The notes under the pieces: generated by a model
What the model saw: only the letters and a program-made list of their open reading frames with translations
The model's database searches: none
Told to the model about the DNA's origin: nothing
Assembly: GCA_934120315.1 (NCBI GenBank)
Contig: CAKOTX010000016.1
Span: forward strand, 1 to 26,357
Origin: an uncultured Clostridia bacterium
GTDB lineage: Bacteria > Bacillota > Clostridia > TANB77 > CAG-508
DNA length: 26,357 bases
Reading direction: 5' to 3'
Made by a program: the position numbers and the translations under genes
Shown: positions 16,463-23,926 of the stretch, piece by piece
Position numbering within the stretch: the stretch's first letter is position 1
Layout: the number at the start of each line of letters is the position of its first letter

Positions 16463-18850
16463 TTATTGTTCACAAATTTTTGCAAACTTCTTTAGTTTTT
16501 CATATGCTAAATAGTTAATTGTTCCTGCTGGGAAATTTCCATCTTTGTCTTTTCTTCCTGCTGGAACTCCTGTTAGCACTTCTATTCCTTCTTCAATTGT
16601 TGATACTGCATAAATATGGAATTTCTTATTTTTTACTGCATCAACAACATCATCTGAAAGTTGAAGATTATTTATATTTTGAACTGGTATCATTACACCA
16701 TGAGAACCATCTAATCCTCTCATTTTACAGATTTGGAAAAATCCTTCTATCTTTTCATTTACTCCACCAATTGGTTGAATTTGTCCTTTTTGATTTACAG
16801 AACCTGTAACTGCTATTGATTGTTTAATTGGTATTCCTGAAAGGCTTGAAAGTAATCCATATAATTCTGTACTTGATGCGCTATCTCCATCTACTCCATT
16901 GTATAATTGTTCAAAGCAAATACTTGCAGTTAAGCATAAAGGAATATCTTGTGCAAATAGTTCGCCTAAATATCCAGAAAGTATATATACACCTTTTGTA
17001 TGTGTTGAACCTGACATTTCAACTTCTCTTTCTATATTTACAACTCCTTGTTTTCCTGTATATGTGTTTACTGTAATTTTAGCTGGTTTTCCAAATGTAT
17101 AATCACCTATTGTTAATACTGTTAGTCCATTTAATTCTCCAACACATGAACCTGTTGTATTAATTAATAGTGTATTTTCTTTTATCATCTCTATATATCT
17201 AGCATCATATTTTTTTATTCTTTCTACTCTTTCTGCTAATGCCTTATTTACTATATCTTCTGTTACAATTTTATTTTTTGATAATTTTGCCCATGTTCCT
17301 GCTTCGCCAACAACTTGTGCTATATCTGTAAATCTTGTTGATAGTTTATCATTATCTCCTGCTAATCTAGAAGCATATTCTACTATTCTAGCCATTGCAG
17401 TTCTATCTAATGGTGGTAATTCTTCTTGTTCACAGAATGTATGAACAAATCTTGCTAATTTATTAACATTTTCTTCGTTTATAGGTGCTGTTTCTTCAAA
17501 TTCTACTTTTATTTTGAATAATTTTCTAAAATCACTATCCATTGATAATAATGTATGATATATATTTGAATTTCCTATCAATATTACTTTTAAATCTAAT
17601 GGAATTGGCTCTGGTTTTAATGAAATCATTGCCATTGATGAACGTTGTTCCATTGTATTGTCTATGCTTAATTCTTTTATTCTTAAAACTCTTTTTAATT
17701 CCTCATAACACATTCCATTTGCTAACAAATCTTTTGCTTGGAAAATTATATATCCTCCATTTGCTTTATGCATTAATCCTGGTTTTAACATTGTAAAATC
17801 TGTTTTTAATGAACCATAATAGTTTTCATATTCTAGTTTTCCAAATAAATTTTGGAAGGAATAATTTGAGTCCATTACGACTGGGCAACCTTCTCTTGCA
17901 CTATTGTCTATAAATAGATTTACTCTATAATTTAAACAAGGATCTTGTTTTCTTTGTGCTGGTCCTTGTTGCATTTGTTGAGGATTTTGTGTTTTATCTT
18001 CTTCTAAAAAGTATGAGACATTTTTTAATACATCTTGTTTTACATCATTTAAAAATTGAGTGATTTTTTTGTTTCTTTTATATTTTGATTTTATATAATT
18101 AATATGTGCATTTACTGTTAATAAAGCTACATTTGATTGCCATTCTGATACTTTTTTATCTGATTGTCTTTCAATTTGTTTTATTACACTGATTGCATCC
18201 ATAATCTGTTGTTGAACTATAACAGATTTTTCTTCATATTGTTTTTTTATCTCTTCATCTAATTTATCAAACTCTTCTTCTTGTATAACTTTTCCTTCTA
18301 CAACTGGCATCATATAAATACCATTTTGAGCTGATTTTACTTGGAATCCGTGCTTTTGTGAATCCTCATTTAACTTTGTAAGCACTACTTCTCTTTTTTC
18401 TTCAAATTCTTTTTTTATAAGTGCTTTCTCTTTTTCAAAATCATCTGCATTGAAAGTTTTCTTTATATCTTTTTTTACTTCTTTTATAAAACCTTCCATG
18501 CTTTCTTTAAATTCTTTTCCTTGTCCAGCTGGTAAAGATACAGCTATTGGCTCATTTGGATTTTGGAAATTATATATATAACACCAATCATTTGGAACTT
18601 TCTTTTTACTAGAAATACCGTCTAAATAATTTTTTGTATACATTGTTTTTCCAACTCCACTTGGTCCTTCAATATATAAGTTATATCCTTTTACATCTAC
18701 ATTAATTCCAAATTCTAGTGCTTTTATTCCTCTTTCTTGGCCTATACCATCATTTATTGGTTCTAGTTCTTTTGTTGTTTCAAATTTAAACATTTTTTGG
18801 TCACATATCATTTTTAAGTCTCTATAACTTAATTCATTTTTTTCTTTCAC
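16463..18850 (-). CDS. Lon-family ATP-dependent protease (COG1067 / YcbZ type)
   Basis: This 795-residue protein unites an AAA-type ATPase and a peptidase S16 domain and is predicted to degrade proteins. Walker A GPSGVGKT is at 62-69. A charged helical insertion (about 115-300) splits the ATPase region, which resumes with GGYIIFQAKDLL and ILIGNSN. The proteolytic dyad is Ser657 in DGDSASS and Lys700 in GGVNEKIEGF. It lacks the N-terminal domain of classical Lon and has the layout of the divergent YcbZ/LonC group; the subgroup name is inferred. The start is GTG at 18850, chosen for the GGAGGAG site six bases upstream. It has its own promoter and terminator and so is monocistronic. Confidence 0.92.
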   Translation of the reverse strand: MKEKNELSYRDLKMICDQKMFKFETTKELEPINDGIGQERGIKALEFGINVDVKGYNLYIEGPSGVGKTMYTKNYLDGISSKKKVPNDWCYIYNFQNPNEPIAVSLPAGQGKEFKESMEGFIKEVKKDIKKTFNADDFEKEKALIKKEFEEKREVVLTKLNEDSQKHGFQVKSAQNGIYMMPVVEGKVIQEEEFDKLDEEIKKQYEEKSVIVQQQIMDAISVIKQIERQSDKKVSEWQSNVALLTVNAHINYIKSKYKRNKKITQFLNDVKQDVLKNVSYFLEEDKTQNPQQMQQGPAQRKQDPCLNYRVNLFIDNSAREGCPVVMDSNYSFQNLFGKLEYENYYGSLKTDFTMLKPGLMHKANGGYIIFQAKDLLANGMCYEELKRVLRIKELSIDNTMEQRSSMAMISLKPEPIPLDLKVILIGNSNIYHTLLSMDSDFRKLFKIKVEFEETAPINEENVNKLARFVHTFCEQEELPPLDRTAMARIVEYASRLAGDNDKLSTRFTDIAQVVGEAGTWAKLSKNKIVTEDIVNKALAERVERIKKYDARYIEMIKENTLLINTTGSCVGELNGLTVLTIGDYTFGKPAKITVNTYTGKQGVVNIEREVEMSGSTHTKGVYILSGYLGELFAQDIPLCLTASICFEQLYNGVDGDSASSTELYGLLSSLSGIPIKQSIAVTGSVNQKGQIQPIGGVNEKIEGFFQICKMRGLDGSHGVMIPVQNINNLQLSDDVVDAVKNKKFHIYAVSTIEEGIEVLTGVPAGRKDKDGNFPAGTINYLAYEKLKKFAKICEQ

Positions 18851-18897
18851 TTTTTTCTCCTCCGTACATTTTTATTTTGTCCTTTTTTATCTCTTTT

Positions 18898-18926
18898 ATT
18901 TTATATTAGTTGTTCTTTTTTGTAAA
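18898..18926 (-). promoter_or_regulatory. Probable promoter for the Lon-family protease gene
   Basis: Minus-strand -35 TTTACA (18926-18921) and -10 TAAAAT (18903-18898) have a 17-base spacer. It lies in the 166-base gap between rplS and the protease gene. No heat-shock CIRCE or CtsR-like repeat is visible nearby. Confidence 0.6.
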
Positions 18927-18976
18927 GTTTTTTTATGTATTTTTTTGTTGAAATTTTTGGAAAATAATCAAAAGAA

Positions 18977-19010
18977 AAAGCTGTAATAAACAATAGTTTA
19001 TTACAACTTT
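18977..19010 (-). terminator. Rho-independent terminator after rplS
   Basis: A 15-bp stem with a single G-U wobble (arms 19010-18996 and 18991-18977) and a 4-base loop is followed by a TTTTCTTTT tract on the minus strand. It lies six bases after the rplS stop and ends the translation operon. Confidence 0.93.
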
Positions 19011-19016
19011 AAAATA

Positions 19017-19481
19017 CTATTCAGCTTTGTTTTCTGTAGCTTCTTCTGCTACTGGAGCTTCAGCAACTTCTTCAACAACTTCAGCTGGTGTTTCTGCTAA
19101 ATCTTCTTTAATAGTAATTTCTCTATTTTCGATTCTAGCTCCAACCATTTCTTTAGTTTTAGAAGCTTTACCTGTTCTCTCTCTTAAGTAGTATAATTTA
19201 GCTCTTCTAGCTTTACCAACTCTAACTACTTCTACTTTTTCTACTAATGGTGAATGGATTAAGAATGTTTTTTCAACACCTACACCATAAGAAATCTTTC
19301 TTACTGTGAATGTTTCGTTAACTCCTCCACCTTGTTTTTTAATTACAATTCCTTCAAATACTTGGATTCTTTCTTTGTTTCCTTCTTTAATTTTAACATG
19401 TACTCTTACTGTATTACCAACTTTGATTTCTGGTATTTTGTTTTTTAATTGTTCATGTTCTATTGATTTTATTATATCCAT
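19017..19481 (-). CDS. rplS: 50S ribosomal protein L19 with acidic C-terminal tail
   Basis: L19 lies at the 30S-50S interface of the ribosome. The core (about 1-114) is typical: GNTVRVHVKIKEGNKERIQ, FEGIVIKKQGGG, and SYGVGVEKTF with SPLVEKVEV and RRAKLYYLRERTGKA. After it, residues about 120-154 form an Ala/Glu/Val-rich acidic tail (TPAEVVEEVAEAPVAEEATE), which is absent from the usual protein of about 115 residues. There is no frameshift: the tail is in the same frame up to a TAG stop. The ATG follows a perfect AAGGAGGT site. It is the last gene of the ylxM-ffh-rpsP-khpA-rimM-trmD operon, with a structured leader before it and a terminator after it. Confidence 0.96.
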   Translation of the reverse strand: MDIIKSIEHEQLKNKIPEIKVGNTVRVHVKIKEGNKERIQVFEGIVIKKQGGGVNETFTVRKISYGVGVEKTFLIHSPLVEKVEVVRVGKARRAKLYYLRERTGKASKTKEMVGARIENREITIKEDLAETPAEVVEEVAEAPVAEEATENKAE

Positions 19482-19506
19482 CGTATTTACCTCCTTCTTT
19501 TCCTAT

Positions 19507-19542
19507 GCAAGCGGTGCCCTGAATTGAAAGTAAGCACATTGC
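19507..19542 (-). ncRNA. L19 leader-like RNA structure upstream of rplS
   Basis: In the 71-base trmD-rplS gap the minus-strand RNA can form two stacked helices: GCAA (19542-19539) with UUGC (19510-19507), and GUGC (19537-19534) with GCAC (19517-19514). They are separated by a U opposite CGC and capped by a 16-base loop beginning UUACUUUCA. Position, size and two-helix form fit the L19 leader family of Bacillota (Rfam L19_leader), thought to control L19 synthesis. The match is from memory; a covariance-model search was not run. Confidence 0.65.
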
Positions 19543-19552
19543 ACTATATTTT

Positions 19553-20218
19553 TTATTTTTCTAAAAGGTCTGGTCTTTTTAATTTTGTATTTTCTAAAGA
19601 CTTTTCCTCTCTCCATTTTTTTATGTTTTCATGATGACCTGATAATAATATTTCTGGTACCTTTACTCCTTCAAATGTTTCTGGTCTAGTATATTGTGGA
19701 TATTCTAGCAATCCTTGTGAAAATGATTCTTCATTTGTTGAACCTTCACTAAGCACTCCTTCTACATATCTACTTACACTATCTATTAACACCATAGCAG
19801 GAAGTTCACCACCAGTTAACACATAGTCTCCGATTGATATTTCTTCATCAACTATTTTATCAATTACCCTTTGGTCAATTCCTTCATAATGTCCGCAAAG
19901 TAAAATTAAATGTTTTTCTTTGCTAAGTTCTTCAACTTTTTTCTGGTCTAACTTTTTTCCTTGTGGTGTTAAGTAAATTACTTTAGCATTTTCGTTTTGC
20001 ACAGATTTATATGCATCATAAACTACATCTGCTCTCATAACCATACCAGCTCCACCACCATATGGAGTATCATCTACTTTTTTATGTTTGTCTTTTGAAA
20101 AGTCTCTAATATTTATTAAATTGATTTGTATTAGATTTTTTTCTTCTGCTCTTCCTAATATGCTTTGCTTTATTGCTTGAAACATTTCAGGGAAAAGTGT
20201 TAAAACATCAAATTTCAT
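19553..20218 (-). CDS. trmD: tRNA (guanine-N1)-methyltransferase
   Basis: TrmD methylates G37 next to the anticodon of certain tRNAs using S-adenosylmethionine, which prevents +1 frameshifts. The 221-residue protein has the SPOUT knot motifs DDTPYGGGAGMVM (49-61), LLCGHYEGIDQRV (106-118) and SIGDYVLTGGELP (128-140). A C-terminal tRNA-binding part with LLEYPQYTRPE and LLSGHHENIKKW follows. It is slightly shorter than the usual 230-250 residues, having lost only the variable end. The ATG follows TGGAGGAAAA and lies ten bases after rimM, in the classic rpsP-rimM-trmD-rplS order. Confidence 0.97.
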   Translation of the reverse strand: MKFDVLTLFPEMFQAIKQSILGRAEEKNLIQINLINIRDFSKDKHKKVDDTPYGGGAGMVMRADVVYDAYKSVQNENAKVIYLTPQGKKLDQKKVEELSKEKHLILLCGHYEGIDQRVIDKIVDEEISIGDYVLTGGELPAMVLIDSVSRYVEGVLSEGSTNEESFSQGLLEYPQYTRPETFEGVKVPEILLSGHHENIKKWREEKSLENTKLKRPDLLEK

Positions 20219-20228
20219 TTTTCCTCCA

Positions 20229-20732
20229 TTAAATTAAACCTGGTAATAAATGAACTATAATTCTGTCATCTAATTTGACTTCTTTTATTACATCTTTTAT
20301 TCCTGGTAATAAAACTTGTTTTCCTAATTCATTTTTTACTACATATATGTCATTACTTCCGGTATTATAGATATCATCAACTTTTCCAAGTAAAATACCT
20401 TCATCAGTATAAACATCTAATCCAATTAAATCTGCAATAAAATATGTTCCTTCATCTAGAGGAATTGCATCCTCTCTATCTATTTCTAGATAAGAATTTC
20501 TTAATTTTTCTGCATCTTCTGGATTTTCTATACCTTTTAGTTTTAGCAATACCATATTTTTATGATATCTTGCACCTTCTACTTGATAAAGTTTTTCTTC
20601 TTTTTTGGATTTAACATATACTTCTTTCAAATCATCAAATCTATTAATATCATCTGTAAAAGGTGTAACTTTTACTTCACCTTTTATTCCAAATGTATTT
20701 ACAATTTGACCGATTTCAAATCTTTTTTGCAT
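20229..20732 (-). CDS. rimM: Ribosome maturation factor RimM
   Basis: RimM binds ribosomal protein S19 and assists maturation of the 30S head. The 167-residue protein has the N-terminal RimM beta-barrel (FEIGQIVNTFGIKGEVKV at about 5-22, KLKGIENPEDAEKLRNSYL at 64-82). The C-terminal PRC-barrel domain (about 94-167) contains YFIADLIGLDVYTDE, VDDIYNTGSNDIYVV and LLPGIKDVIKEV. Length and domain order are normal. The ATG is preceded at 11 bases by AAAGGA, which sits in the loop of a small inverted repeat. The gene lies 38 bases after khpA and ten before trmD. Confidence 0.96.
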   Translation of the reverse strand: MQKRFEIGQIVNTFGIKGEVKVTPFTDDINRFDDLKEVYVKSKKEEKLYQVEGARYHKNMVLLKLKGIENPEDAEKLRNSYLEIDREDAIPLDEGTYFIADLIGLDVYTDEGILLGKVDDIYNTGSNDIYVVKNELGKQVLLPGIKDVIKEVKLDDRIIVHLLPGLI

Positions 20733-20737
20733 GTTTG

Positions 20738-20756
20738 TACCATTCCTTTCATGGTA
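20738..20756 (-). promoter_or_regulatory. Inverted repeat presenting the rimM ribosome binding site in its loop
   Basis: Arms TACCAT (20756-20751) and ATGGTA (20743-20738) flank a 7-base loop GAAAGGA that contains the only Shine-Dalgarno sequence for rimM. A 6-bp stem with two G-C pairs is weak. A role in tuning rimM translation within the operon is inferred only. Confidence 0.35.
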
Positions 20757-20770
20757 TCTTGCATTGCATT

Positions 20771-21001
20771 CTATCCCATAAATTCAACTGTAACTTTTTT
20801 ATCTTTTCTATTTGCTACAGCTCTCATTACTGTTCTGATAGATTGTGCAATTTTTCCTTGTCTTCCAATGATTTTTCCCATATCTTCTTCAGCAGCTTTT
20901 ACTTCAAAAGTTATAGTCTTTTCATTTTCAACTTCTTTGATTTCAACAGCCTCTGGGTTGTCTACTAAATTTTTAATTATTGTTTCCAATATTTCTTTCA
21001 T
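20771..21001 (-). CDS. khpA: KH-domain RNA-binding protein KhpA
   Basis: KhpA is a small RNA-binding protein that in Bacillota pairs with KhpB (Jag/EloR) and affects cell elongation and small-RNA function. The 76-residue protein is a single KH domain: the GxxG loop is GRQG at 46-49 in MGKIIGRQGKIAQSIR, followed by VMRAVANRKDKKVTVEF. Length matches the family. The ATG follows GGGAGGC and lies 12 bases after rpsP, its standard place between rpsP and rimM in this phylum. Confidence 0.94.
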   Translation of the reverse strand: MKEILETIIKNLVDNPEAVEIKEVENEKTITFEVKAAEEDMGKIIGRQGKIAQSIRTVMRAVANRKDKKVTVEFMG

Positions 21002-21013
21002 GTTTGCCTCCCA

Positions 21014-21244
21014 CTAAGCATTTTTTACTAATGCTTTAACTGTATCAGTTGGTTGAGCACCATTTTTGATCCATTGTTCATATTTTTCTTTGTCTAAAAC
21101 TATTGTTGATGGTTTTGTCATTGGATCATATGTTCCAATTTGTTCGATGATTTTTCCATCTCTTGGAGATTTTGAATCAGCTACTACTATGTGATAAAAA
21201 GGAGCTTTTTTCTTTCCTTCTCTTTGTAATCTTACTTTTACCAT
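21014..21244 (-). CDS. rpsP: 30S ribosomal protein S16
   Basis: S16 is an early-binding 30S protein needed for assembly of the small subunit body. The 76-residue sequence matches throughout: VKVRLQREGKKKAPFYHIVV (2-21), DSKSPRDGKIIEQIGTYDP (23-41), and a C-terminal QWIKNGAQPTDTVKALV. It is a little shorter than the usual 80-90 residues, lacking only the variable tail. A perfect AGGAGGT site lies upstream of the ATG. It follows ffh by 66 bases, an AT-rich gap in which I see no convincing promoter or terminator. Confidence 0.97.
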   Translation of the reverse strand: MVKVRLQREGKKKAPFYHIVVADSKSPRDGKIIEQIGTYDPMTKPSTIVLDKEKYEQWIKNGAQPTDTVKALVKNA

Positions 21245-21310
21245 TATAATTCACCTCCTAATAATATGCTATATATAAATTTAAAAATTTAATAACTTTG
21301 TTTATCGAAT

Positions 21311-22672
21311 CTAAAATTTGAAATTCTTTAAATCATTTGGATTCATGTTTTCAATATTTTTCATCATCTTTTTCATGCCACCTTTATTTGATTTCATTTG
21401 TTTCATCATTTTTTGTGTCATTTCAAAAGATTTCATAAACTTATTTACATCTTGTACTGTTGTTCCACTACCTTTTGCAATACGCATTCTTCTGCTTCCA
21501 TTTAATAATTTTGTGTTTCTTTTTTCTTGTGGTGTCATTGAGCAGATAATTGCTTCTACTTTATCAAATTCTTTGTCATCAATGTTTAAGTCTTTAATTT
21601 TATTCATTCCGGGTAACATTTTTAAGATTGATGATAATGAGCCCATTTTTTTAACTTGTCTTATTTGAGCTAAGTAATCATCTAAGTCTAACTCGTCTTT
21701 GCGAAGTTGCTTTTCTAATTTTTCTGCATCTTCTTGAGATATTGCTTCTTCTGCTTTTTCTATTATAGATAGCACATCTCCCATTCCAAGTATTCTTGAT
21801 GTCATTCTTTCTGGATTGAATACTTCTATATCACTTAGTTTTTCACCAGTTGCTGCGAATTTTATTGGTTTTCCAGTTACTTTCTTTACTGAAAGTGCTG
21901 CACCACCACGTGTATCACCATCTAATTTTGTTAGTACTACTCCGTCAATTCCAACCGCTTCGTTGAAGCTTTGGGCAATGTTTACTGCATCTTGACCTGT
22001 CATTGAATCTACTACTAATAAAATTTCATGTGGTCTTACACTTGTTTTTACATTTTTTAATTCTTGCATTAATTCATCATCTATGTGTAATCTACCTGCT
22101 GTATCTAATATTACTACATCATTTAATTTTGATATTGCTGTTTCTATTCCTTGTTTTGCAATTTTTACAACATCTTTTGTTGTTTCATTACTATATACAG
22201 GAATATTTAATTGTGCTCCTACTACTTGCAATTGTTTTATTGCTGCTGGTCTGTACACATCACATGCAACTAACAATGGCTTTTTTCCTTGCTTTCTTAA
22301 TAGATTTGCAAGTTTACCAGCTGTTGTTGTTTTTCCTGAACCTTGAAGACCTACTAGCATTATTACTGTTGGTGGATTTGATGTAAAATTGATTTTACTT
22401 TCTGTTCCTCCTAGTAATTCTACCATTTCGTCTTTTACTATTTTTATTACTTGTTGTCCAGGTGTTAATGATTTCATAACATCTTGGCCTAATGCCTTTT
22501 CTTGTATGCTACTGATAAATTCTTTTACAATCTTGTAATTTACATCTGCTTCAAGTAGGGCAAGTTTAACTTCTCTAAGCATTTCTTTTAAGTCTGATTC
22601 TGTTATTCTTGCTTTTCCTCTAATTTTTCTTGTTATTTCTTGTAGTCTTGATGATAATCCTTCAAATGCCAT
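21311..22672 (-). CDS. ffh: Signal recognition particle GTPase Ffh
   Basis: Ffh binds the SRP RNA and hydrophobic signal sequences on nascent chains and delivers ribosomes to FtsY at the membrane. The 453-residue protein has an N domain (1-100), a G domain with Walker A GLQGSGKT (108-115), DVYRPAAIKQLQ, DTAGR (190-194) and TKLDGDTRGG (248-257), and a Met-rich M domain from about 330. The M domain carries LPGMNKIKD, RMRIAKGSGTTVQDVNKF for RNA binding, and KMMKQMKSNKGGMKKMMKN. The ATG follows AGGAGGAAA. It lies 20 bases after ylxM, its usual regulatory neighbour. Confidence 0.98.
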   Translation of the reverse strand: MAFEGLSSRLQEITRKIRGKARITESDLKEMLREVKLALLEADVNYKIVKEFISSIQEKALGQDVMKSLTPGQQVIKIVKDEMVELLGGTESKINFTSNPPTVIMLVGLQGSGKTTTAGKLANLLRKQGKKPLLVACDVYRPAAIKQLQVVGAQLNIPVYSNETTKDVVKIAKQGIETAISKLNDVVILDTAGRLHIDDELMQELKNVKTSVRPHEILLVVDSMTGQDAVNIAQSFNEAVGIDGVVLTKLDGDTRGGAALSVKKVTGKPIKFAATGEKLSDIEVFNPERMTSRILGMGDVLSIIEKAEEAISQEDAEKLEKQLRKDELDLDDYLAQIRQVKKMGSLSSILKMLPGMNKIKDLNIDDKEFDKVEAIICSMTPQEKRNTKLLNGSRRMRIAKGSGTTVQDVNKFMKSFEMTQKMMKQMKSNKGGMKKMMKNIENMNPNDLKNFKF

Positions 22673-22692
22673 ACTTTCCTCCTATCTTTTGT

Positions 22693-23040
22693 TTAGACTA
22701 AACAATTCAATTCTTTTTTTACTTCTTCTAATATATTTGTTACTTTTTTGTCTGATGAGTCTTTTTGAATTTTGTTTAAGTTTAACAATATATTTTGTAT
22801 TTGCTTTTCTTGATTAATTGTCTTTTTCATAAACAATAGCTTTTCTTCGTATTCGAAAAGTTTTTTCTCTCCTTTCTTGATGATGTCCCTTACCGCTTGT
22901 CTTGTAATATTTTCATTTTCTGCAATTTCTGATAAAGATAAATCTTGATTATAGTAGTAGTCTATTACTTTATATTGCTTTTCAGTTAATAGATTTCCGT
23001 AGATTTGCCATAACATGCTTATTTCTACCTTTTTTTCCAT
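22693..23040 (-). CDS. ylxM: YlxM-type helix-turn-helix protein (UPF0122)
   Basis: YlxM proteins are small helix-turn-helix factors linked to ffh in Bacillota; in streptococci the protein modulates SRP activity. The 115-residue protein starts MEKKVEISMLWQIYGNLLT, followed by LTEKQYKVIDYYY and a sigma-region-4-like helix-turn-helix (LSLSEIAENENITRQAVRDII, about 34-54). A charged C-terminal helical half follows. The ATG is preceded by GAAGGTAG, a modest site. It is the first gene of the ffh operon, read from a promoter that overlaps the preceding terminator. FtsY, which often precedes ylxM, is not beside it here. Confidence 0.95.
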   Translation of the reverse strand: MEKKVEISMLWQIYGNLLTEKQYKVIDYYYNQDLSLSEIAENENITRQAVRDIIKKGEKKLFEYEEKLLFMKKTINQEKQIQNILLNLNKIQKDSSDKKVTNILEEVKKELNCLV

Positions 23041-23095
23041 TCTACTACCTTCTTTCTTACGTAGTTGCTTATTTCTTTTTATTTTAAAACAAAAT

Positions 23096-23132
23096 AAAAA
23101 GGTGTAATGCTAATATACTTTACACCTTTTTT
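23096..23132 (-). terminator. Rho-independent terminator after the membrane protein gene
   Basis: Minus-strand arms AAAAAGGTGTAA and TTACACCTTTTT enclose a 12-base loop, and a T-rich tract follows. It lies about 40 bases after the membrane protein stop. T runs on both sides could make it bidirectional. Its upstream arm contains most of the -10 element of the ylxM promoter. Confidence 0.88.
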
Positions 23133-23145
23133 ACGAATTTGTCAA
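23117..23145 (-). promoter_or_regulatory. Sigma-A promoter for the ylxM-ffh-rpsP-rplS operon
   Basis: Minus-strand -35 is a perfect TTGACA (23145-23140) and -10 is TAAAGT (23122-23117), with a 17-base spacer. The -10 falls inside the upstream arm of the terminator, so transcripts starting here (near 23110) cannot form the hairpin while those arriving from upstream can. Confidence 0.72.
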
Positions 23146-23170
23146 GTCTTTTAAGGAATTTTTATGTAAT

Positions 23171-23875
23171 TTATATAGATATTCCTAAGAAACTTAACAC
23201 AAAATAACAAATATAATAAATTGCCATTACTTTAGCAAATGTTTTTATTGCTTGTTCATTTTCTTTTTCATTAAACATTTCTTTAACAACAAAGAACATT
23301 AATACTGTAGAGATAACTCCTAAAAATCCTTTTAATGGATTTATTATATAATACATTCCTGAGCTTATCATTGTTAATAAACTTAAAACTGCAGATATTA
23401 TTAATGGAATTTTTACTAATGCTACTGCACTTATTGCTGTTGGCATTGTTGTTTTGCTTTCTTTATCTTTATTTAACATATAAATAATTGCTGCTGGTAT
23501 TAATACTTTTGCAACTGGTCCTAAAACATTTTTTATCACTGTTAATATATTAAATTTAATATATTTGTATACTATACAATCAAGAATATAGTCTACTAAA
23601 ACAATTACTACCCATAATGCAACTATTAATAATGCTGTTTTAAATACTTTATTTTCTTTGTCTTGAATAACTTCTTTTATTGCTCCAATTGGATCTTTAA
23701 ATAATTTTCCTATTAATCCTTTTCCTTTTTTTGCTTCTTCTTTAAAATTAATGTCTTTCATTTGTTCTTTTGCTTGTTTAAATGTCTCTTTTGCTTCGTT
23801 TTTGATTTCTTCGTTTTTTGAAGTTTCTTCTGTTTTAGCTTCTTCTTGTTTTACTTCTTCATTATTTTCTTCCAT
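23171..23875 (-). CDS. Multi-spanning membrane protein, Yip1-like topology
   Basis: I cannot name the family of this 234-residue protein with certainty. Residues 1-50 are highly acidic and Glu/Lys-rich, probably helical and cytoplasmic. A short amphipathic stretch (GLIGKLFKDPIGAIKEVI, 53-70) leads into about five membrane segments near 79-98, 115-134, 146-172, 183-200 and 213-232. The overall plan recalls Yip1/DUF-type integral membrane proteins, an inference from topology. An in-frame ATG at 23923 would overlap the promoter's -35 and has no ribosome binding site. The ATG at 23875 has GGAGGGG at good spacing and is chosen. It has its own promoter and terminator, 51 bases after the deaminase-like gene. 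Confidence 0.85.
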   Translation of the reverse strand: MEENNEEVKQEEAKTEETSKNEEIKNEAKETFKQAKEQMKDINFKEEAKKGKGLIGKLFKDPIGAIKEVIQDKENKVFKTALLIVALWVVIVLVDYILDCIVYKYIKFNILTVIKNVLGPVAKVLIPAAIIYMLNKDKESKTTMPTAISAVALVKIPLIISAVLSLLTMISSGMYYIINPLKGFLGVISTVLMFFVVKEMFNEKENEQAIKTFAKVMAIYYICYFVLSFLGISI

Positions 23876-23894
23876 AATTATCCCCTCCAACAAA

Positions 23895-23923
23895 TTTATA
23901 CTATTTTTCTCCTTATTTGTCAA
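23895..23923 (-). promoter_or_regulatory. Strong sigma-A promoter for the membrane protein gene
   Basis: Minus-strand -35 TTGACA (23923-23918) and -10 TATAAA (23900-23895) have a 17-base spacer. The start would be near 23888, leaving a leader of only about 13 bases that begins at the ribosome binding site. Confidence 0.82.
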
Positions 23924-23926
23924 TAT

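Noticed and set aside
23876..23923. Longer N-terminus for the membrane protein (start at 23923)
   Set aside because: It would overlap the -35 of a strong promoter and lacks a ribosome binding site, whereas 23875 has GGAGGGG upstream.
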